A stretch of DNA of 64,000 nucleotides, from contig CAJTEW010000002.1 in the NCBI GenBank assembly GCA_910575605.1, positions 78,990 to 142,989 of the forward strand, given 5' to 3'. Position numbers and translations under genes: made by a program. Below the pieces are notes generated by a model. That model was not told the origin of the DNA, searched no databases, and worked only from the letters and a program-made list of their open reading frames with translations. Within the stretch, counting starts at the first letter, position 1, and the number at the start of each line of letters is the position of its first letter. This DNA comes from Lachnospiraceae bacterium (lineage in GTDB: Bacteria; Bacillota; Clostridia; Lachnospirales; Lachnospiraceae). Shown here one piece after another: positions 15,234-24,030 of this stretch.

Positions 15234-15994
15234 TGAAAAAGAAAAGAAAAACATCCCGCAGCAGAAAAATAACTTATCTTCTTCTAGCAGCAGCAGTAGT
15301 ACTCCTCCTTGGAAGTGCAGTAGGCAGTACGAGAGCGGCGCTTACCTATTACAGTGAGAATTATACGGCCCAGATACATGTAGGACAGATTGGCGTAAGC
15401 CTTCTGGAAAATGGAGACATCGTTACCCGGCGGGATTATGACGGGGACAAATGGGTAGAAACAAAAGGGGCTCTGCTTGAAAAAATGCTAAAAAAAGATA
15501 AAGGGGAAAAACTGGTTCTGAACAAAAATTATGCAGAGGAGCTTACAGTAAAGAACAGCGGAGAGATTGACGAATATGTTCGTGTGAGGATTTATAAATA
15601 CTGGACAAAGGGCGAAGGAGATAATAAGAAAAAGGTAACATCATTATCACCGGATTTGATTAAGCTGAATCTTATTAATAAAGAACAGTGGGTTAACCCG
15701 GACGACAAACTAGATGAGAGTGCAAAGAAAGATAAAGAGTGTACAGAGCTGTATTACAAAGGAATTCTTCCAAAGGGAGAAATGGCAGCGTTTGCAGATA
15801 CCATTTCAATTGATAAGCAGATTGCAGAGGATGTTACTATAACGACAAAGGACAATATTATTACAACTACTTATAAATATGACGGCGTGGAATTCCATTT
15901 AGACGTAGAGGTAGATGCAGTGCAGACACATAATGCCCAGGATGCAATTATGAGTGCATGGGGTGTGGATGCAGCAGCTCTTGGAATTCTGTAA
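15233..15994 (+). CDS. TasA-like secreted fibre protein 2
   Basis: 253 aa. N-terminus KKKRK, then a hydrophobic stretch and the junction GSTRAALTYYSENY, again like SipW-type signal regions (A-L-T-Y-Y-S/T-E/D). The mature region contains LTVKNSGEIDEYVRVRIYKYW, a beta-strand pattern seen in TasA-like proteins, and ends without any anchor. ATG overlaps the previous stop codon. It probably co-assembles with, or is processed like, the 14661 product. No enzymatic motif is visible. Confidence 0.65.
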   Translation: MKKKRKTSRSRKITYLLLAAAVVLLLGSAVGSTRAALTYYSENYTAQIHVGQIGVSLLENGDIVTRRDYDGDKWVETKGALLEKMLKKDKGEKLVLNKNYAEELTVKNSGEIDEYVRVRIYKYWTKGEGDNKKKVTSLSPDLIKLNLINKEQWVNPDDKLDESAKKDKECTELYYKGILPKGEMAAFADTISIDKQIAEDVTITTKDNIITTTYKYDGVEFHLDVEVDAVQTHNAQDAIMSAWGVDAAALGIL

Positions 15995-16008
15995 GGAGGA
16001 TTGAGAGA

Positions 16009-16779
16009 ATGAAGAAAAGAATATTTACGGTATGCTTTGCGGCGCTTCTGGCTCTCGCCTCATCTATAACGGTGTTTGCCGATGACATACCAGGAGAAGC
16101 CGGATGGAGGGTAACCTTTGACGGCAGACGTATGGACAGCAACTTTTCCACGGCTAAGATTGATGAGCAGGTGGGAGGCCTTCAGCCGGGAGATTCTATT
16201 GAATTTACAATTAATCTTAAAAATAACTATAATGCCAATGTAGACTGGTACATGAAGAACCAGGTGCTGGAGGCGTTGGAGGATGCCGGGAAGTCAGCAG
16301 GCGGCGCCTATGATTATCTGCTGACATATCGGGACAAAGCAGGAGAGACTACAACACTATATTCCAGTGATTACTTTGGAGGAGACGGAAGATACAACGG
16401 TGTAGGACTACACGGAGCAACCACAACTCTTGATGATTATTTCTACCTGGACCGTATGGGCAATAATGACAGTGGTACAGTAAAGCTTAAAATAAGGCTG
16501 GAGGGTGAAACGCTGGGGAATGATTACCAGAATACCCTTGCAAGGCTGCAGATGGATTTCGCAACAGAGCTTGTAACCGGAGGAGGCAATCCGGGTACAG
16601 GGCGTAATGCTGTAAAAACTGGCGACCAGACAAAGATTATGCTATATGTGGTTATGACACTTGCAGCCGGCCTTGTACTTCTTTTAACGGCAGTGATAAG
16701 ACTGCGCAGAGACAGAGAAGAAGCGATAAGCCTGGCGGAGGAAACAAGAGGAAAGACAGCAGGAAGGAGGCAAAGATAA
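16009..16779 (+). CDS. Cell-surface protein with KTGD-type C-terminal anchor
   Basis: 256 aa; ATG 16009 follows a TAAGGAGG site. Signal peptide ends at VFA-DD. A beta-rich ectodomain (about 25-190) is followed by a Gly/Asn-rich hinge, then K203-T-G-D, a 20-residue membrane helix and an RLRRDR tail. The tripartite tail is laid out like a sortase signal but with KTGD in place of LPXTG, a variant common in clostridial surface proteins; it may simply be a membrane anchor. Likely the base or an accessory of the fibre. The ectodomain family is not recognised. Confidence 0.7.
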   Translation: MKKRIFTVCFAALLALASSITVFADDIPGEAGWRVTFDGRRMDSNFSTAKIDEQVGGLQPGDSIEFTINLKNNYNANVDWYMKNQVLEALEDAGKSAGGAYDYLLTYRDKAGETTTLYSSDYFGGDGRYNGVGLHGATTTLDDYFYLDRMGNNDSGTVKLKIRLEGETLGNDYQNTLARLQMDFATELVTGGGNPGTGRNAVKTGDQTKIMLYVVMTLAAGLVLLLTAVIRLRRDREEAISLAEETRGKTAGRRQR

Positions 16780-16780
16780 T

Positions 16781-17764
16781 ATGAAGTATTTAAGGAAAAT
16801 ACGGATAAGTCTTCTGATACTGTCAATGCTTATAATGACAATTGGCCAGACCGCATTTGCAGAATATACTTATACAGTAAAAATATATGCAGGAAAGCAG
16901 GGAACAATTTCCCAGGACGGTATAACTGTACCGGCAGGAGCTACAGTGACTGGAGGCGGAAAGGAAATAGTAATTTCAGGCCTGAAATATGACCAGACCG
17001 TGTATATTTCTCCACAGGCATGCGCAAAGGCAGCAGACAGCAGATACTATGTAAAGGGTGTAAGAATATCTGGAAGAGACAATTCTGAGGCGGAAAATGT
17101 TGCTTCTACCTTTGATGTTGACGGCGACAGGGCATATGTAATCGCTTATGGGATCAGCGGCGATATGGTGCCATATACGGTAAATTATGTTGACGGGGAC
17201 GGAAATATATTACTTGCAAGTGACACCTATTATGGAAATGTGGGAGAGCGCCAATATGTATCAGCACGTTATGTAGACGGATATTTACCTCAAGCTTATA
17301 ATCTTGTAAAAACACTGCAGAGCAACACAGTAGAAAATACATTTGAATTTGTATATACGCCTGTGAATACTCCGGCAGCTGAGACTCCACAGACAACGAC
17401 ACCGGCAGGAGATGCAGGAGCGGCAGCGCCCGCAGCACCGGCAGGAGACGCAGGAGCAGCAGACGCGGGAGCAGCAACACCGGGACCAGAAGGTGAAGTT
17501 GAAGACCTTACAGCAGTACCGGACGAGGATGTACCGCAGAACTTGGTAGATTTGGATAATGAGGATGAGCAGGTGCCTTTGGCGAATACAGACCTTGGAA
17601 AGCAGGAGCGCCCGGGTACACGGATGAGTTATCTTCCGATTTATGTCGGCATTGGATCCGCGGCTGTGTTAGGACTGATTTTATCTGCGCTTTATCTAAA
17701 TAAACGCCGGAAAGCATCTGTTAAGAGTGAAATGATTTCCGATGATATAGGAAATGACGAGTAA
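16781..17764 (+). CDS. Membrane-anchored surface protein with MucBP-like domain
   Basis: 327 aa. Signal peptide (ends AFA-EY), a beta-rich N-domain (25-115), a MucBP-like segment (PYTVNYVDGDGNILL, about 127-195), a low-complexity Ala/Pro/Gly/Asp linker with repeated AGDAGAA units (about 200-245), an acidic patch, then a membrane helix (about 288-308) and a KRRK tail. No clear LPXTG. The linker suggests a stalk that lifts the domain off the membrane through the wall. It starts 1 nt after the previous stop and ends 6 nt before the SipW gene. Confidence 0.7.
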   Translation: MKYLRKIRISLLILSMLIMTIGQTAFAEYTYTVKIYAGKQGTISQDGITVPAGATVTGGGKEIVISGLKYDQTVYISPQACAKAADSRYYVKGVRISGRDNSEAENVASTFDVDGDRAYVIAYGISGDMVPYTVNYVDGDGNILLASDTYYGNVGERQYVSARYVDGYLPQAYNLVKTLQSNTVENTFEFVYTPVNTPAAETPQTTTPAGDAGAAAPAAPAGDAGAADAGAATPGPEGEVEDLTAVPDEDVPQNLVDLDNEDEQVPLANTDLGKQERPGTRMSYLPIYVGIGSAAVLGLILSALYLNKRRKASVKSEMISDDIGNDE

Positions 17765-17770
17765 GGCATT

Positions 17771-18313
17771 ATGGGTAGACGGACAAGAAATATAAAAAAA
17801 CGAAAAAATAATGGGAGGATTGCGGATATTTGTGGTATAATGGGTACTGCATTGATTGTAATAGTAATCCTCCTATGTTCTATGTTGGCGGTGCCGGGAA
17901 TATTTGGAATACATATGTACAACGTAATCAGCGGCAGTATGGAACCCGCTATCAAGGTAGGAAGCCTCATATATATTCATGAGGGCGAACCAAAGGATAT
18001 AGAAAAAGATGATATTATTGCCTTTTACAGCTCTGTGGAAGATGGGGGCATCATTACTCACCGTGTTGTGAAGAACAACACAGTGTCCGGTATGTTTCAA
18101 ACAAAGGGTGATGCTAACGAAAAAGAAGATCCAAACCCCATATCTTACGATAATTTTATCGGCAGAGTTGCGCTGACTGTTCCTCATATGGGGAAGATAT
18201 TAACTATATTAACTTCCTTTTATGGAAAAATAGCAGCGGTGTGCGTGATTATATTTGGAGCTTTGTTAAATATAACCAGCTCCCGGTATAAAGAAAAGTA
18301 TGAAGAAGTATGA
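17771..18313 (+). CDS. sipW: SipW-type signal peptidase I
   Basis: 180 aa, endoplasmic-reticulum-type S26B peptidase. N-terminal membrane helix (about 24-48), catalytic Ser56 in ISGSMEPAI, catalytic His97 in ITHRVVK (His rather than Lys, the SipW/archaeal hallmark), GDANEKEDP box and a second membrane helix near the C-terminus. In Bacillus this class matures TasA and its partner; here two TasA-like proteins lie just upstream, which supports the pairing. With the Ser-Lys enzyme at 5029 the locus encodes both peptidase classes. Confidence 0.9.
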   Translation: MGRRTRNIKKRKNNGRIADICGIMGTALIVIVILLCSMLAVPGIFGIHMYNVISGSMEPAIKVGSLIYIHEGEPKDIEKDDIIAFYSSVEDGGIITHRVVKNNTVSGMFQTKGDANEKEDPNPISYDNFIGRVALTVPHMGKILTILTSFYGKIAAVCVIIFGALLNITSSRYKEKYEEV

Positions 18314-18387
18314 TTGTTATTGTTAAGAAAATAAACAGTAATATACAATTTAACGAGAGCAGGAATGACAGAAAGGAAATGATTTGA

Positions 18388-20091
18388 ATGAAATATCCTA
18401 AAGTTTTACGGATGCTGACCCTTGCCACAGCACTTACGTTAGCGGTGCCGTGTGTGGCAGTGCCGGCTCATGCAACAGAAAACAAAGAGACGCCCGAAGA
18501 ATATGAGAGCCGTACAGATTATATATTACCGGAAGGCTATGAATATGTTTTGGACGATATATATGTCATATTAGAGGAAGATGGTTCTCCAAAAATACAG
18601 GAGCTAGAAGTAAAAGCGCCGGTTCAGCCGGAAACACCAGATGCGCCGGAGACACCGGAGGAGCCGGAAGTTCCGGGAGAAGGGGAAGCACCGGAGGAGC
18701 CGGGAAACGAAGAAGAGCCAGAAGTACCGGTTGTACCGGAAGAGCCGGGAAATGGAGAAGAACCAGTAGGTCCAGAAGTACCGGTTGTGCCGGAGGAGCC
18801 GGGAAACGAAGAAGAGCCAGTAGGTCCAGAAGTACCGGAGGAGCCGGGAAATGGAGAAGAGCCAGTAGGTCCAGAAGTACCGGAGGAGCCGGGAAATGAA
18901 GAAGAGCCGACGGATTCGGAGAAGCCAGGAGAGCCAGAGGAGCCGGCAAGGCCGGATACAGAGACATCGGCAGAATCGGAGACACCGGTCAGCAGTCTGC
19001 TTATAGAAGAGCAGCCGGAGATTGATATCAGCTACCTGACTTCGGAAGAGTTTAAAGCAATCCGTGACCGTATCCAGTACAATGTAGAAGTGCCTATTGA
19101 GGGCCTTCCGTCTTTTATTACACAGGAAATGGTTGTGGGTGCACTAAAAGCCCAGGACGAGACAGGATATCCGGCTTCTGTAACAATTGCACAGATTATT
19201 CAGGAATCCGGTTTCGGCAAATACGGTCCGGGTGGTGAGGAGGGCAAAGGACTTTCCTACCTTGCCTATCAGTACTGCAATTTATTTGGAATCAAAGGAA
19301 AAGGAACAGCCGGAAGTGCAGTCATGAATACATTTGAGATGACCGCAGCCGGGGAGAGCTATTCCACAAAGGCTGGCTTTCGTGCATACCATACATATAC
19401 TGAATGTATAGAGGACCGCAGTAAGCTTCTTGAGGAAGTATATTCTGACTTGACGGAAAATGTTACAGATGCCAATACATTTGCCATGAAGATAGGCAGA
19501 AGATGGGCAACAGACATTAATTACAGCAAGAGTCTTATACGTACCATGCAGAGATACGATTTGTACAGACTAGATGAGATGACTCTGGTAGATTTCGGTA
19601 AGCTGATTGGAAGATTTGCTAATCCGTGTCCAGGATCAGCCATCAGCAGTACTTTTGGCTACAGAACCTTTGACCATAGCTTTCATAAAGGCCTCGATAT
19701 GGGAACTGGTACAGAGAATATACCAACTTATGCGGCAGAGGCTGGTGTAGTAACATTCGCCGGTGAAGCCGGAAGCGCTGGGAACCTTATCATTATCGAT
19801 CATGGCGATGGATTGGTAACAAAGTATATGCATCACGAAGAGATTTACGTGGAAAAAGACCAGAAGGTAGAAAAAGGACAGCAGATAGGGTTGTCAGGAA
19901 CAACCGGTAATTCTACAGGCAATCACCTTCACTTCCAGGTAGAAGAAAGTGGCAGGGCAGTGGATCCGATAAAATATCTTCAGGAAGAGAATACCGAAAC
20001 TATAAAGATGCGTGATAAGATATCTGTGGATACAGATAAGATAATAAAGAATATTAAGACAGGAATGGCGTTACACCGGATAGAGAAATAG
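18388..20091 (+). CDS. Two-domain peptidoglycan hydrolase (glucosaminidase-like plus M23 endopeptidase)
   Basis: 567 aa. Signal peptide (ends VPAHA-TE), a Pro/Glu-rich repeat linker (about 75-205), a glucosaminidase-type lysozyme-fold domain (about 235-395; IIQESGFG, NLFGIKG, RAYHTYTECI) and an M23 LytM metallopeptidase domain (about 410-535). The M23 zinc ligands are visible: HKGLDMG (H and D) and HLHFQV (HxH). Last gene of the fibre operon, followed by a palindromic terminator-like element. It probably opens the wall for fibre export or anchoring. The linker is encoded by 45-54 bp tandem repeats and could vary in length. Confidence 0.88.
   Translation: MKYPKVLRMLTLATALTLAVPCVAVPAHATENKETPEEYESRTDYILPEGYEYVLDDIYVILEEDGSPKIQELEVKAPVQPETPDAPETPEEPEVPGEGEAPEEPGNEEEPEVPVVPEEPGNGEEPVGPEVPVVPEEPGNEEEPVGPEVPEEPGNGEEPVGPEVPEEPGNEEEPTDSEKPGEPEEPARPDTETSAESETPVSSLLIEEQPEIDISYLTSEEFKAIRDRIQYNVEVPIEGLPSFITQEMVVGALKAQDETGYPASVTIAQIIQESGFGKYGPGGEEGKGLSYLAYQYCNLFGIKGKGTAGSAVMNTFEMTAAGESYSTKAGFRAYHTYTECIEDRSKLLEEVYSDLTENVTDANTFAMKIGRRWATDINYSKSLIRTMQRYDLYRLDEMTLVDFGKLIGRFANPCPGSAISSTFGYRTFDHSFHKGLDMGTGTENIPTYAAEAGVVTFAGEAGSAGNLIIIDHGDGLVTKYMHHEEIYVEKDQKVEKGQQIGLSGTTGNSTGNHLHFQVEESGRAVDPIKYLQEENTETIKMRDKISVDTDKIIKNIKTGMALHRIEK
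18716..18910 (+). repeat. In-frame tandem repeats encoding a Pro/Glu linker
   Basis: Four tandem units of 45 or 54 bp encode E-V-P-(V-V-P)-E-E-P-G-N-(G/E)-E-E-P-V-G-P. Units differ by presence of a 9-bp VVP insertion and a few third-position changes. Such repeats change copy number by slippage without loss of frame. Confidence 0.85.
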
Positions 20092-20098
20092 ACGAGTT

Positions 20099-20175
20099 GG
20101 GGACGGGGTAAAATTCAAAAGTGCCTGTCCCCACCTGGGTAGGGGACAGGCACTTTTGAATTTTACCCCGTCCCC
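20099..20175. repeat. Palindromic element, long form (copy 1)
   Basis: Near-perfect hairpin: GGGGACGGGGTAAAATTC arm, inner AAGTGCCTGTCCCC / GGGGACAGGCACTT, and closing arm. It lies 7 nt after the stop of the last fibre-operon gene and should act as a bidirectional terminator or barrier between that operon and metK. Confidence 0.9.
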
Positions 20176-20185
20176 GATTTTGCTA

Positions 20186-20214
20186 TTGACAGACTTAGAT
20201 AAACGGTGTACAGT
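20186..20214 (+). promoter_or_regulatory. Probable metK promoter
   Basis: TTGACA (20186-20191), 17-nt spacer, TACAGT (20209-20214). It ends 34 nt before the SAM riboswitch P1 helix. A TATAAT at 20218-20223 lacks a well-spaced -35, so the first pairing is preferred. Confidence 0.6.
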
Positions 20215-20247
20215 AATTATAATAAATACAAATAAATATCAGACTTT

Positions 20248-20347
20248 CTCTTATTCAGAGCAGTGGAGATACAAAGGATCTGTGAAGCTGCGGCAACCCC
20301 GGACAGCCGGAAGGTGCCAGCCTGAGCGAGCAATCGAACAATAAGAG
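20248..20347 (+). ncRNA. SAM-I (S-box) riboswitch
   Basis: P1 arms CTCTTATT (20248-20255) and AATAAGAG (20340-20347) enclose the S-box core: AGAG-CAGTGGAG, GTGAAGCTGCGGCAACC, GGAAGGTGCCAGCCTGAGC. It lies upstream of metK and is followed by an intrinsic terminator, so S-adenosylmethionine binding should terminate transcription, giving end-product control of SAM synthesis. Confidence 0.95.
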
Positions 20348-20364
20348 GATTGATTATGTAAAAT

Positions 20365-20393
20365 AAACAGTCCGCTTATAGCGGACTGTTTTA
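20365..20393 (+). terminator. Riboswitch-controlled terminator
   Basis: AAACAGTCCGC (20365-20375) pairs with GCGGACTGTTT (20381-20391) around TTATA, running into a short T-tract. It is the expression platform of the SAM riboswitch. Confidence 0.9.
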
Positions 20394-20467
20394 CTGTATA
20401 GAGAACATGGTTCTTATTTTACAATAAACCCTCAAGGAGAAAGCTGAAAAAAGAAAGGGGAATACCT

Positions 20468-21655
20468 ATGGAAAAATTTTTATTTACTTCAGAATCAGTA
20501 ACAGAGGGCCATCCGGATAAGATGTGCGACCAGATTTCTGATGCGATTCTTGATGCGCTTATGGAGAAGGACCCCATGAGCCGTGTAGCATGTGAGACGT
20601 GTACAACTACAGGACTTGTTCTTGTTATGGGCGAGATAACGACAAATGCTTATGTGGACATTCAAAAGATTGTCAGAGATACGGTACGCGAGATTGGCTA
20701 TACAAGGGCAAAATATGGTTTTGATGCAGAGACCTGCGGTGTGATGGTTGTGCTTGACGAGCAGTCCTCGGATATTGCGATGGGAGTTAACAAGGCTCTG
20801 GAGGCAAAGGAAAATAAGATGTCTGAGGAGGAGCTTGAGGCGATCGGAGCAGGTGACCAAGGTATGATGTTTGGCTATGCTTCTGACGAGACACCGGAGC
20901 TTATGCCTTACCCGATTGCACTAGCACACAAGCTTTCCAGAAAGCTTACAGAGATTCGTAAGGACGGTACGCTTACATATTTAAGACCAGATGGAAAGAC
21001 ACAGGTTACTGTTGAGTATGACGAGGCAGGAGTCCCGAAGCGCCTGGACGCAGTAGTACTTTCTACACAGCATGACCCGGAGGTAACACAGGAGCAGATT
21101 CACGAGGACATTAAGAAATATGTATTCGATGCAGTTATTCCAGAAGGAATGGTGGATGAAAATACGAAATTCTTTATTAATCCCACCGGACGCTTTGTTA
21201 TCGGCGGGCCTCATGGTGACAGCGGGCTTACAGGACGTAAGATTATCGTGGATACCTACGGAGGAATGGCACGTCACGGCGGCGGGGCATTTTCAGGAAA
21301 GGATTGTACAAAGGTAGACCGTTCTGCGGCATATGCGGCACGTTATGTTGCAAAAAATATTGTAGCGTCAGGGCTTGCGAAAAAATGTGAGATTCAGCTT
21401 TCTTATGCTATTGGCGTGGCACATCCTACTTCTATTATGGTGGATACCTTTGGCACAGGAAAGGTTTCGGACGAGAAGCTTGTGGAGATTATCCGTGAGA
21501 ATTTTGACCTGCGTCCTGCAGGAATTATCAAGATGCTTGACCTTAGGAAGCCGATTTACAAGCAGACCGCGGCTTATGGCCACTTTGGACGCACAGATGT
21601 GGAGCTTTCTTGGGAAAAAACCGATAAGGCAGAGGCTTTAAAGTCCTACCTGTAG
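20468..21655 (+). CDS. metK: S-adenosylmethionine synthetase
   Basis: 395 aa, full length for MetK. It makes SAM from methionine and ATP. Family signatures are visible: [13 protein letters not shown] at the N-terminus (ATP/methionine site), [12 protein letters not shown] in the middle, [13 protein letters not shown] and [22 protein letters not shown] (phosphate loop and metal site). The riboswitch and its terminator lie upstream, and a strong intrinsic terminator follows, so it is monocistronic and regulated by its own product. Confidence 0.98.
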   Translation: MEKFLFTSESVTEGHPDKMCDQISDAILDALMEKDPMSRVACETCTTTGLVLVMGEITTNAYVDIQKIVRDTVREIGYTRAKYGFDAETCGVMVVLDEQSSDIAMGVNKALEAKENKMSEEELEAIGAGDQGMMFGYASDETPELMPYPIALAHKLSRKLTEIRKDGTLTYLRPDGKTQVTVEYDEAGVPKRLDAVVLSTQHDPEVTQEQIHEDIKKYVFDAVIPEGMVDENTKFFINPTGRFVIGGPHGDSGLTGRKIIVDTYGGMARHGGGAFSGKDCTKVDRSAAYAARYVAKNIVASGLAKKCEIQLSYAIGVAHPTSIMVDTFGTGKVSDEKLVEIIRENFDLRPAGIIKMLDLRKPIYKQTAAYGHFGRTDVELSWEKTDKAEALKSYL

Positions 21656-21689
21656 TTTTCTATTTATAAAACTTTAATAATAATTTATG

Positions 21690-21716
21690 GGCGCTTTCGT
21701 GTGAAGCGCCTTTTTT
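21690..21716 (+). terminator. metK terminator
   Basis: GGCGCTT (21690-21696) / AAGCGCC (21704-21710) stem followed by six T residues. Confidence 0.9.
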
Positions 21717-21748
21717 CGTGCTATACTTTACTCACGGAGGAAACGTGT

Positions 21749-23245
21749 ATGAAATTCAAAACCAGACTGATAATCGCATTTTTTACAATTATTCTAATTC
21801 CGATTGTTTTATCTGCTGCTATGATTATAGTTCTGGGGCGCTATCAGATTGGTGCAATAGACAAGACTTATGGCATAACAGGAACAACAGTGGAGAGTCT
21901 CTCCAATCCGATGCAGGTGTTGTCAAGGGTGACGGAGAAGCCGTACCGGGAGCTTGAGGAGGTGGCACTCAATTCACCGCAGGAGCTCGAGGATGCAACA
22001 TTTCTTGAAGAATTCAACCATAAGCTTAAGGAAAAGAAAGCGTATCTTCTTGTACGTAAGAACAGGACGGTTGTATATATAGGAGCAGATTCTTTTGAGG
22101 TTAAAGAAGTTTTAGGGCAGCTGCCAGGACACGGGGAGTCGGATATTACCTCGGAAAACGGTATTTATCTGGGAGGTGAGGCACAGGCACTTATAAAGCA
22201 GATTGATTTCACATATCCGGATGGGGAAGAAGGAAGTGCATTTATTGTTACAGATGTTGGCAATGTAATTCCAGAGGTGGAGCAGTTCTTTGTAGATATG
22301 CTTCTTTGCATTGTAGTTGTTCTTGTTTTGACGGCTTTGGCGCTTATTTTCTGGATATATAAGGGGGTTATGCGTCCAGTTGAGAAAATGCAGGTGGCGG
22401 CAGGGAACATTAAGGAAGGGAATTTGGACTTTGACCTTAAGCCGGACTCGGAGGATGAGCTAGGGCAGCTCTGTAGGAGCCTTGAGGATATGCGCAGGCG
22501 GCTTAAAGCCAATGCAGAGGAGAAGGTGGAATTTGACAGAGAGAATAAGGAGCTTATCAGTAACATTTCCCATGATTTAAAGACGCCGGTAACAACTATC
22601 AAGGGTTATGCGGAGGGAATTATGGACGGAGTGGCGGATACCCCGGAAAAGGTGGAAAAATATGTCCGTACCATTTATAATAAGGCTAATGAGATGGATT
22701 TGCTTATTAATGAGCTGACTCTTTATTCCAAAATCGATACGAACAGGATTCCATATGATTTCAGTATTTTGTCGGTGAATGAATATTTCAATGACTGTTC
22801 AGAAGAGCTGTCATTGGAGCTTGAAGCAAAGAATGTGGAGTTTGGTTATTTTAATTATGTAGATCCGCAGATAAGGGTAATTGCGGATGCGGAGCAGATT
22901 AAGCGGGTGATTCATAATATTATTAATAATTCTACAAAATATATGGATAAAGAGAGAGCGAAGATTAATCTCCGCGTGAAGGACGTGGGAGATTTTGTGC
23001 AGGTAGAGCTTGAGGACAATGGTAAAGGAATCGCGGCAAAGGACCTGCCGAATATATTTGACCGGTTTTATCGGACCGATGCGTCGAGAAATTCTTCTAA
23101 AGGCGGAAGCGGTATCGGGCTTTCGATTGTGAAGAAGATTATAGAAGAACATGGGGGCAAGATATGGGCGACGAGCAGAGAGAATACAGGTACGACGATG
23201 TATTTTGTTCTTAGAAAGTATCAGGAGGTGCCAGTACATGAATAG
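21749..23245 (+). CDS. Sensor histidine kinase (HAMP-HisKA-HATPase)
   Basis: 498 aa from ATG 21749 (GGAGG upstream); an upstream GTG lies inside the metK terminator and is rejected. Membrane helix 1 (about 8-30), extracytoplasmic sensor region (about 35-185), helix 2 (about 188-210), HAMP (about 212-265), HisKA with phosphorylated H275 (NISHDLKTPVTT), HATPase with N-box (INNSTKYM), G1 (DNGKGI) and G2 (GGSGIGLSI). It overlaps the response regulator gene. The sensed signal cannot be told from the sequence; the set resembles cell-envelope sensors. Confidence 0.92.
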   Translation: MKFKTRLIIAFFTIILIPIVLSAAMIIVLGRYQIGAIDKTYGITGTTVESLSNPMQVLSRVTEKPYRELEEVALNSPQELEDATFLEEFNHKLKEKKAYLLVRKNRTVVYIGADSFEVKEVLGQLPGHGESDITSENGIYLGGEAQALIKQIDFTYPDGEEGSAFIVTDVGNVIPEVEQFFVDMLLCIVVVLVLTALALIFWIYKGVMRPVEKMQVAAGNIKEGNLDFDLKPDSEDELGQLCRSLEDMRRRLKANAEEKVEFDRENKELISNISHDLKTPVTTIKGYAEGIMDGVADTPEKVEKYVRTIYNKANEMDLLINELTLYSKIDTNRIPYDFSILSVNEYFNDCSEELSLELEAKNVEFGYFNYVDPQIRVIADAEQIKRVIHNIINNSTKYMDKERAKINLRVKDVGDFVQVELEDNGKGIAAKDLPNIFDRFYRTDASRNSSKGGSGIGLSIVKKIIEEHGGKIWATSRENTGTTMYFVLRKYQEVPVHE

Positions 23246-23927
23246 GATATTAATTGTAGAAGATGAGGAGACAATTGCTGATTTGGAGAAGGATTATCTT
23301 GAGCTTAGCGGGTTCGAGGTAGAAGTAGCTAATGATGGAGAGACAGGGCTTCGCAGGGCTCTTGAAGAGGACTATAGTCTATTTATTCTTGATTTGATGC
23401 TTCCAGGAGTTGATGGATTTGAAATCTGCCGGAAGATCCGGGATGAGAAGAATACACCGATTATTATGGTGTCTGCAAAGAAGGACGACATTGATAAGAT
23501 TAGAGGGCTTGGGCTTGGCGCGGATGATTATATGACAAAGCCTTTCAGCCCAAGTGAGCTCGTGGCAAGGGTAAAGGCACATCTGGCACGGTATGACAGA
23601 CTGACAGGCAGTGCAGTTTCTAAAAATAAGGTGATTGAAATCCGCGGGCTTAAGATAGATACTACTGCAAGAAGAGTATGGATAAATGGAGTAGAGAAGA
23701 CATTTACGACGAAAGAATTTGACCTTCTTACCTTTCTTGCGGGGCATCCGAACCATGTGTATACAAAGGAAGAGCTGTTCCGGGAAATCTGGGATATGGA
23801 GTCTATCGGGGATATTGCAACGGTGACAGTGCATATTAAGAAGATTCGGGAGAAGGTAGAGTTAGATACGTCAAATCCGCAGTATATAGAAACTATATGG
23901 GGAGTTGGGTACAGATTTAAAGTATAA
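23238..23927 (+). CDS. OmpR/PhoB-family response regulator
   Basis: 229 aa from ATG 23238 (AGGAGG upstream), overlapping the kinase stop. Receiver domain 1-115 with acidic pocket (VEDEE), phosphoacceptor D52 (FILDLMLPG), T/S switch (MVSAKKD) and K (TKPFSP). A winged-helix effector domain follows (about 130-228; FTTKEFDLLTFLAGHPNHV, VTVHIKKIREKV, WGVGYRF). Partner of the adjacent kinase. Their targets are not evident. Confidence 0.94.
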   Translation: MNRILIVEDEETIADLEKDYLELSGFEVEVANDGETGLRRALEEDYSLFILDLMLPGVDGFEICRKIRDEKNTPIIMVSAKKDDIDKIRGLGLGADDYMTKPFSPSELVARVKAHLARYDRLTGSAVSKNKVIEIRGLKIDTTARRVWINGVEKTFTTKEFDLLTFLAGHPNHVYTKEELFREIWDMESIGDIATVTVHIKKIREKVELDTSNPQYIETIWGVGYRFKV

Positions 23928-23934
23928 AGCAGTT

Positions 23935-24011
23935 GGGGACGGAGTATTTTTAAAAAGTGCCTGTCCCCACCCTGGCAGGGGACAGGCACTTTTTAAAAAT
24001 ACCCCGTCCCC
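23935..24011. repeat. Palindromic element, long form (copy 2)
   Basis: Same outer GGGGACGG-GTA and inner GTGCCTGTCCCC palindrome as copy 1, but the variable helix reads TTTTTAAAAAG on one side and its complement on the other, so pairing is kept. One outer pair is GGAG versus CCCC. Placed 7 nt after the response regulator stop. Confidence 0.9.
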
Positions 24012-24030
24012 AATGCAGAGAGGAAGGTAT

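Noticed and set aside
18566-18985. Minus-strand Leu/Pro-rich open frame
   Set aside because: Antisense shadow of the Pro/Glu repeats.
18600-18990. CRISPR-like repeat array
   Set aside because: Repeats are contiguous, in frame and encode a Pro/Glu linker; there are no spacers.
21701-21748. Upstream GTG start for the histidine kinase
   Set aside because: It lies inside the metK terminator hairpin; ATG 21749 has GGAGG.
23905-24030. Longer start for the RNA methyltransferase
   Set aside because: The extension would translate the palindromic element; ATG 24031 has a good ribosome binding site.
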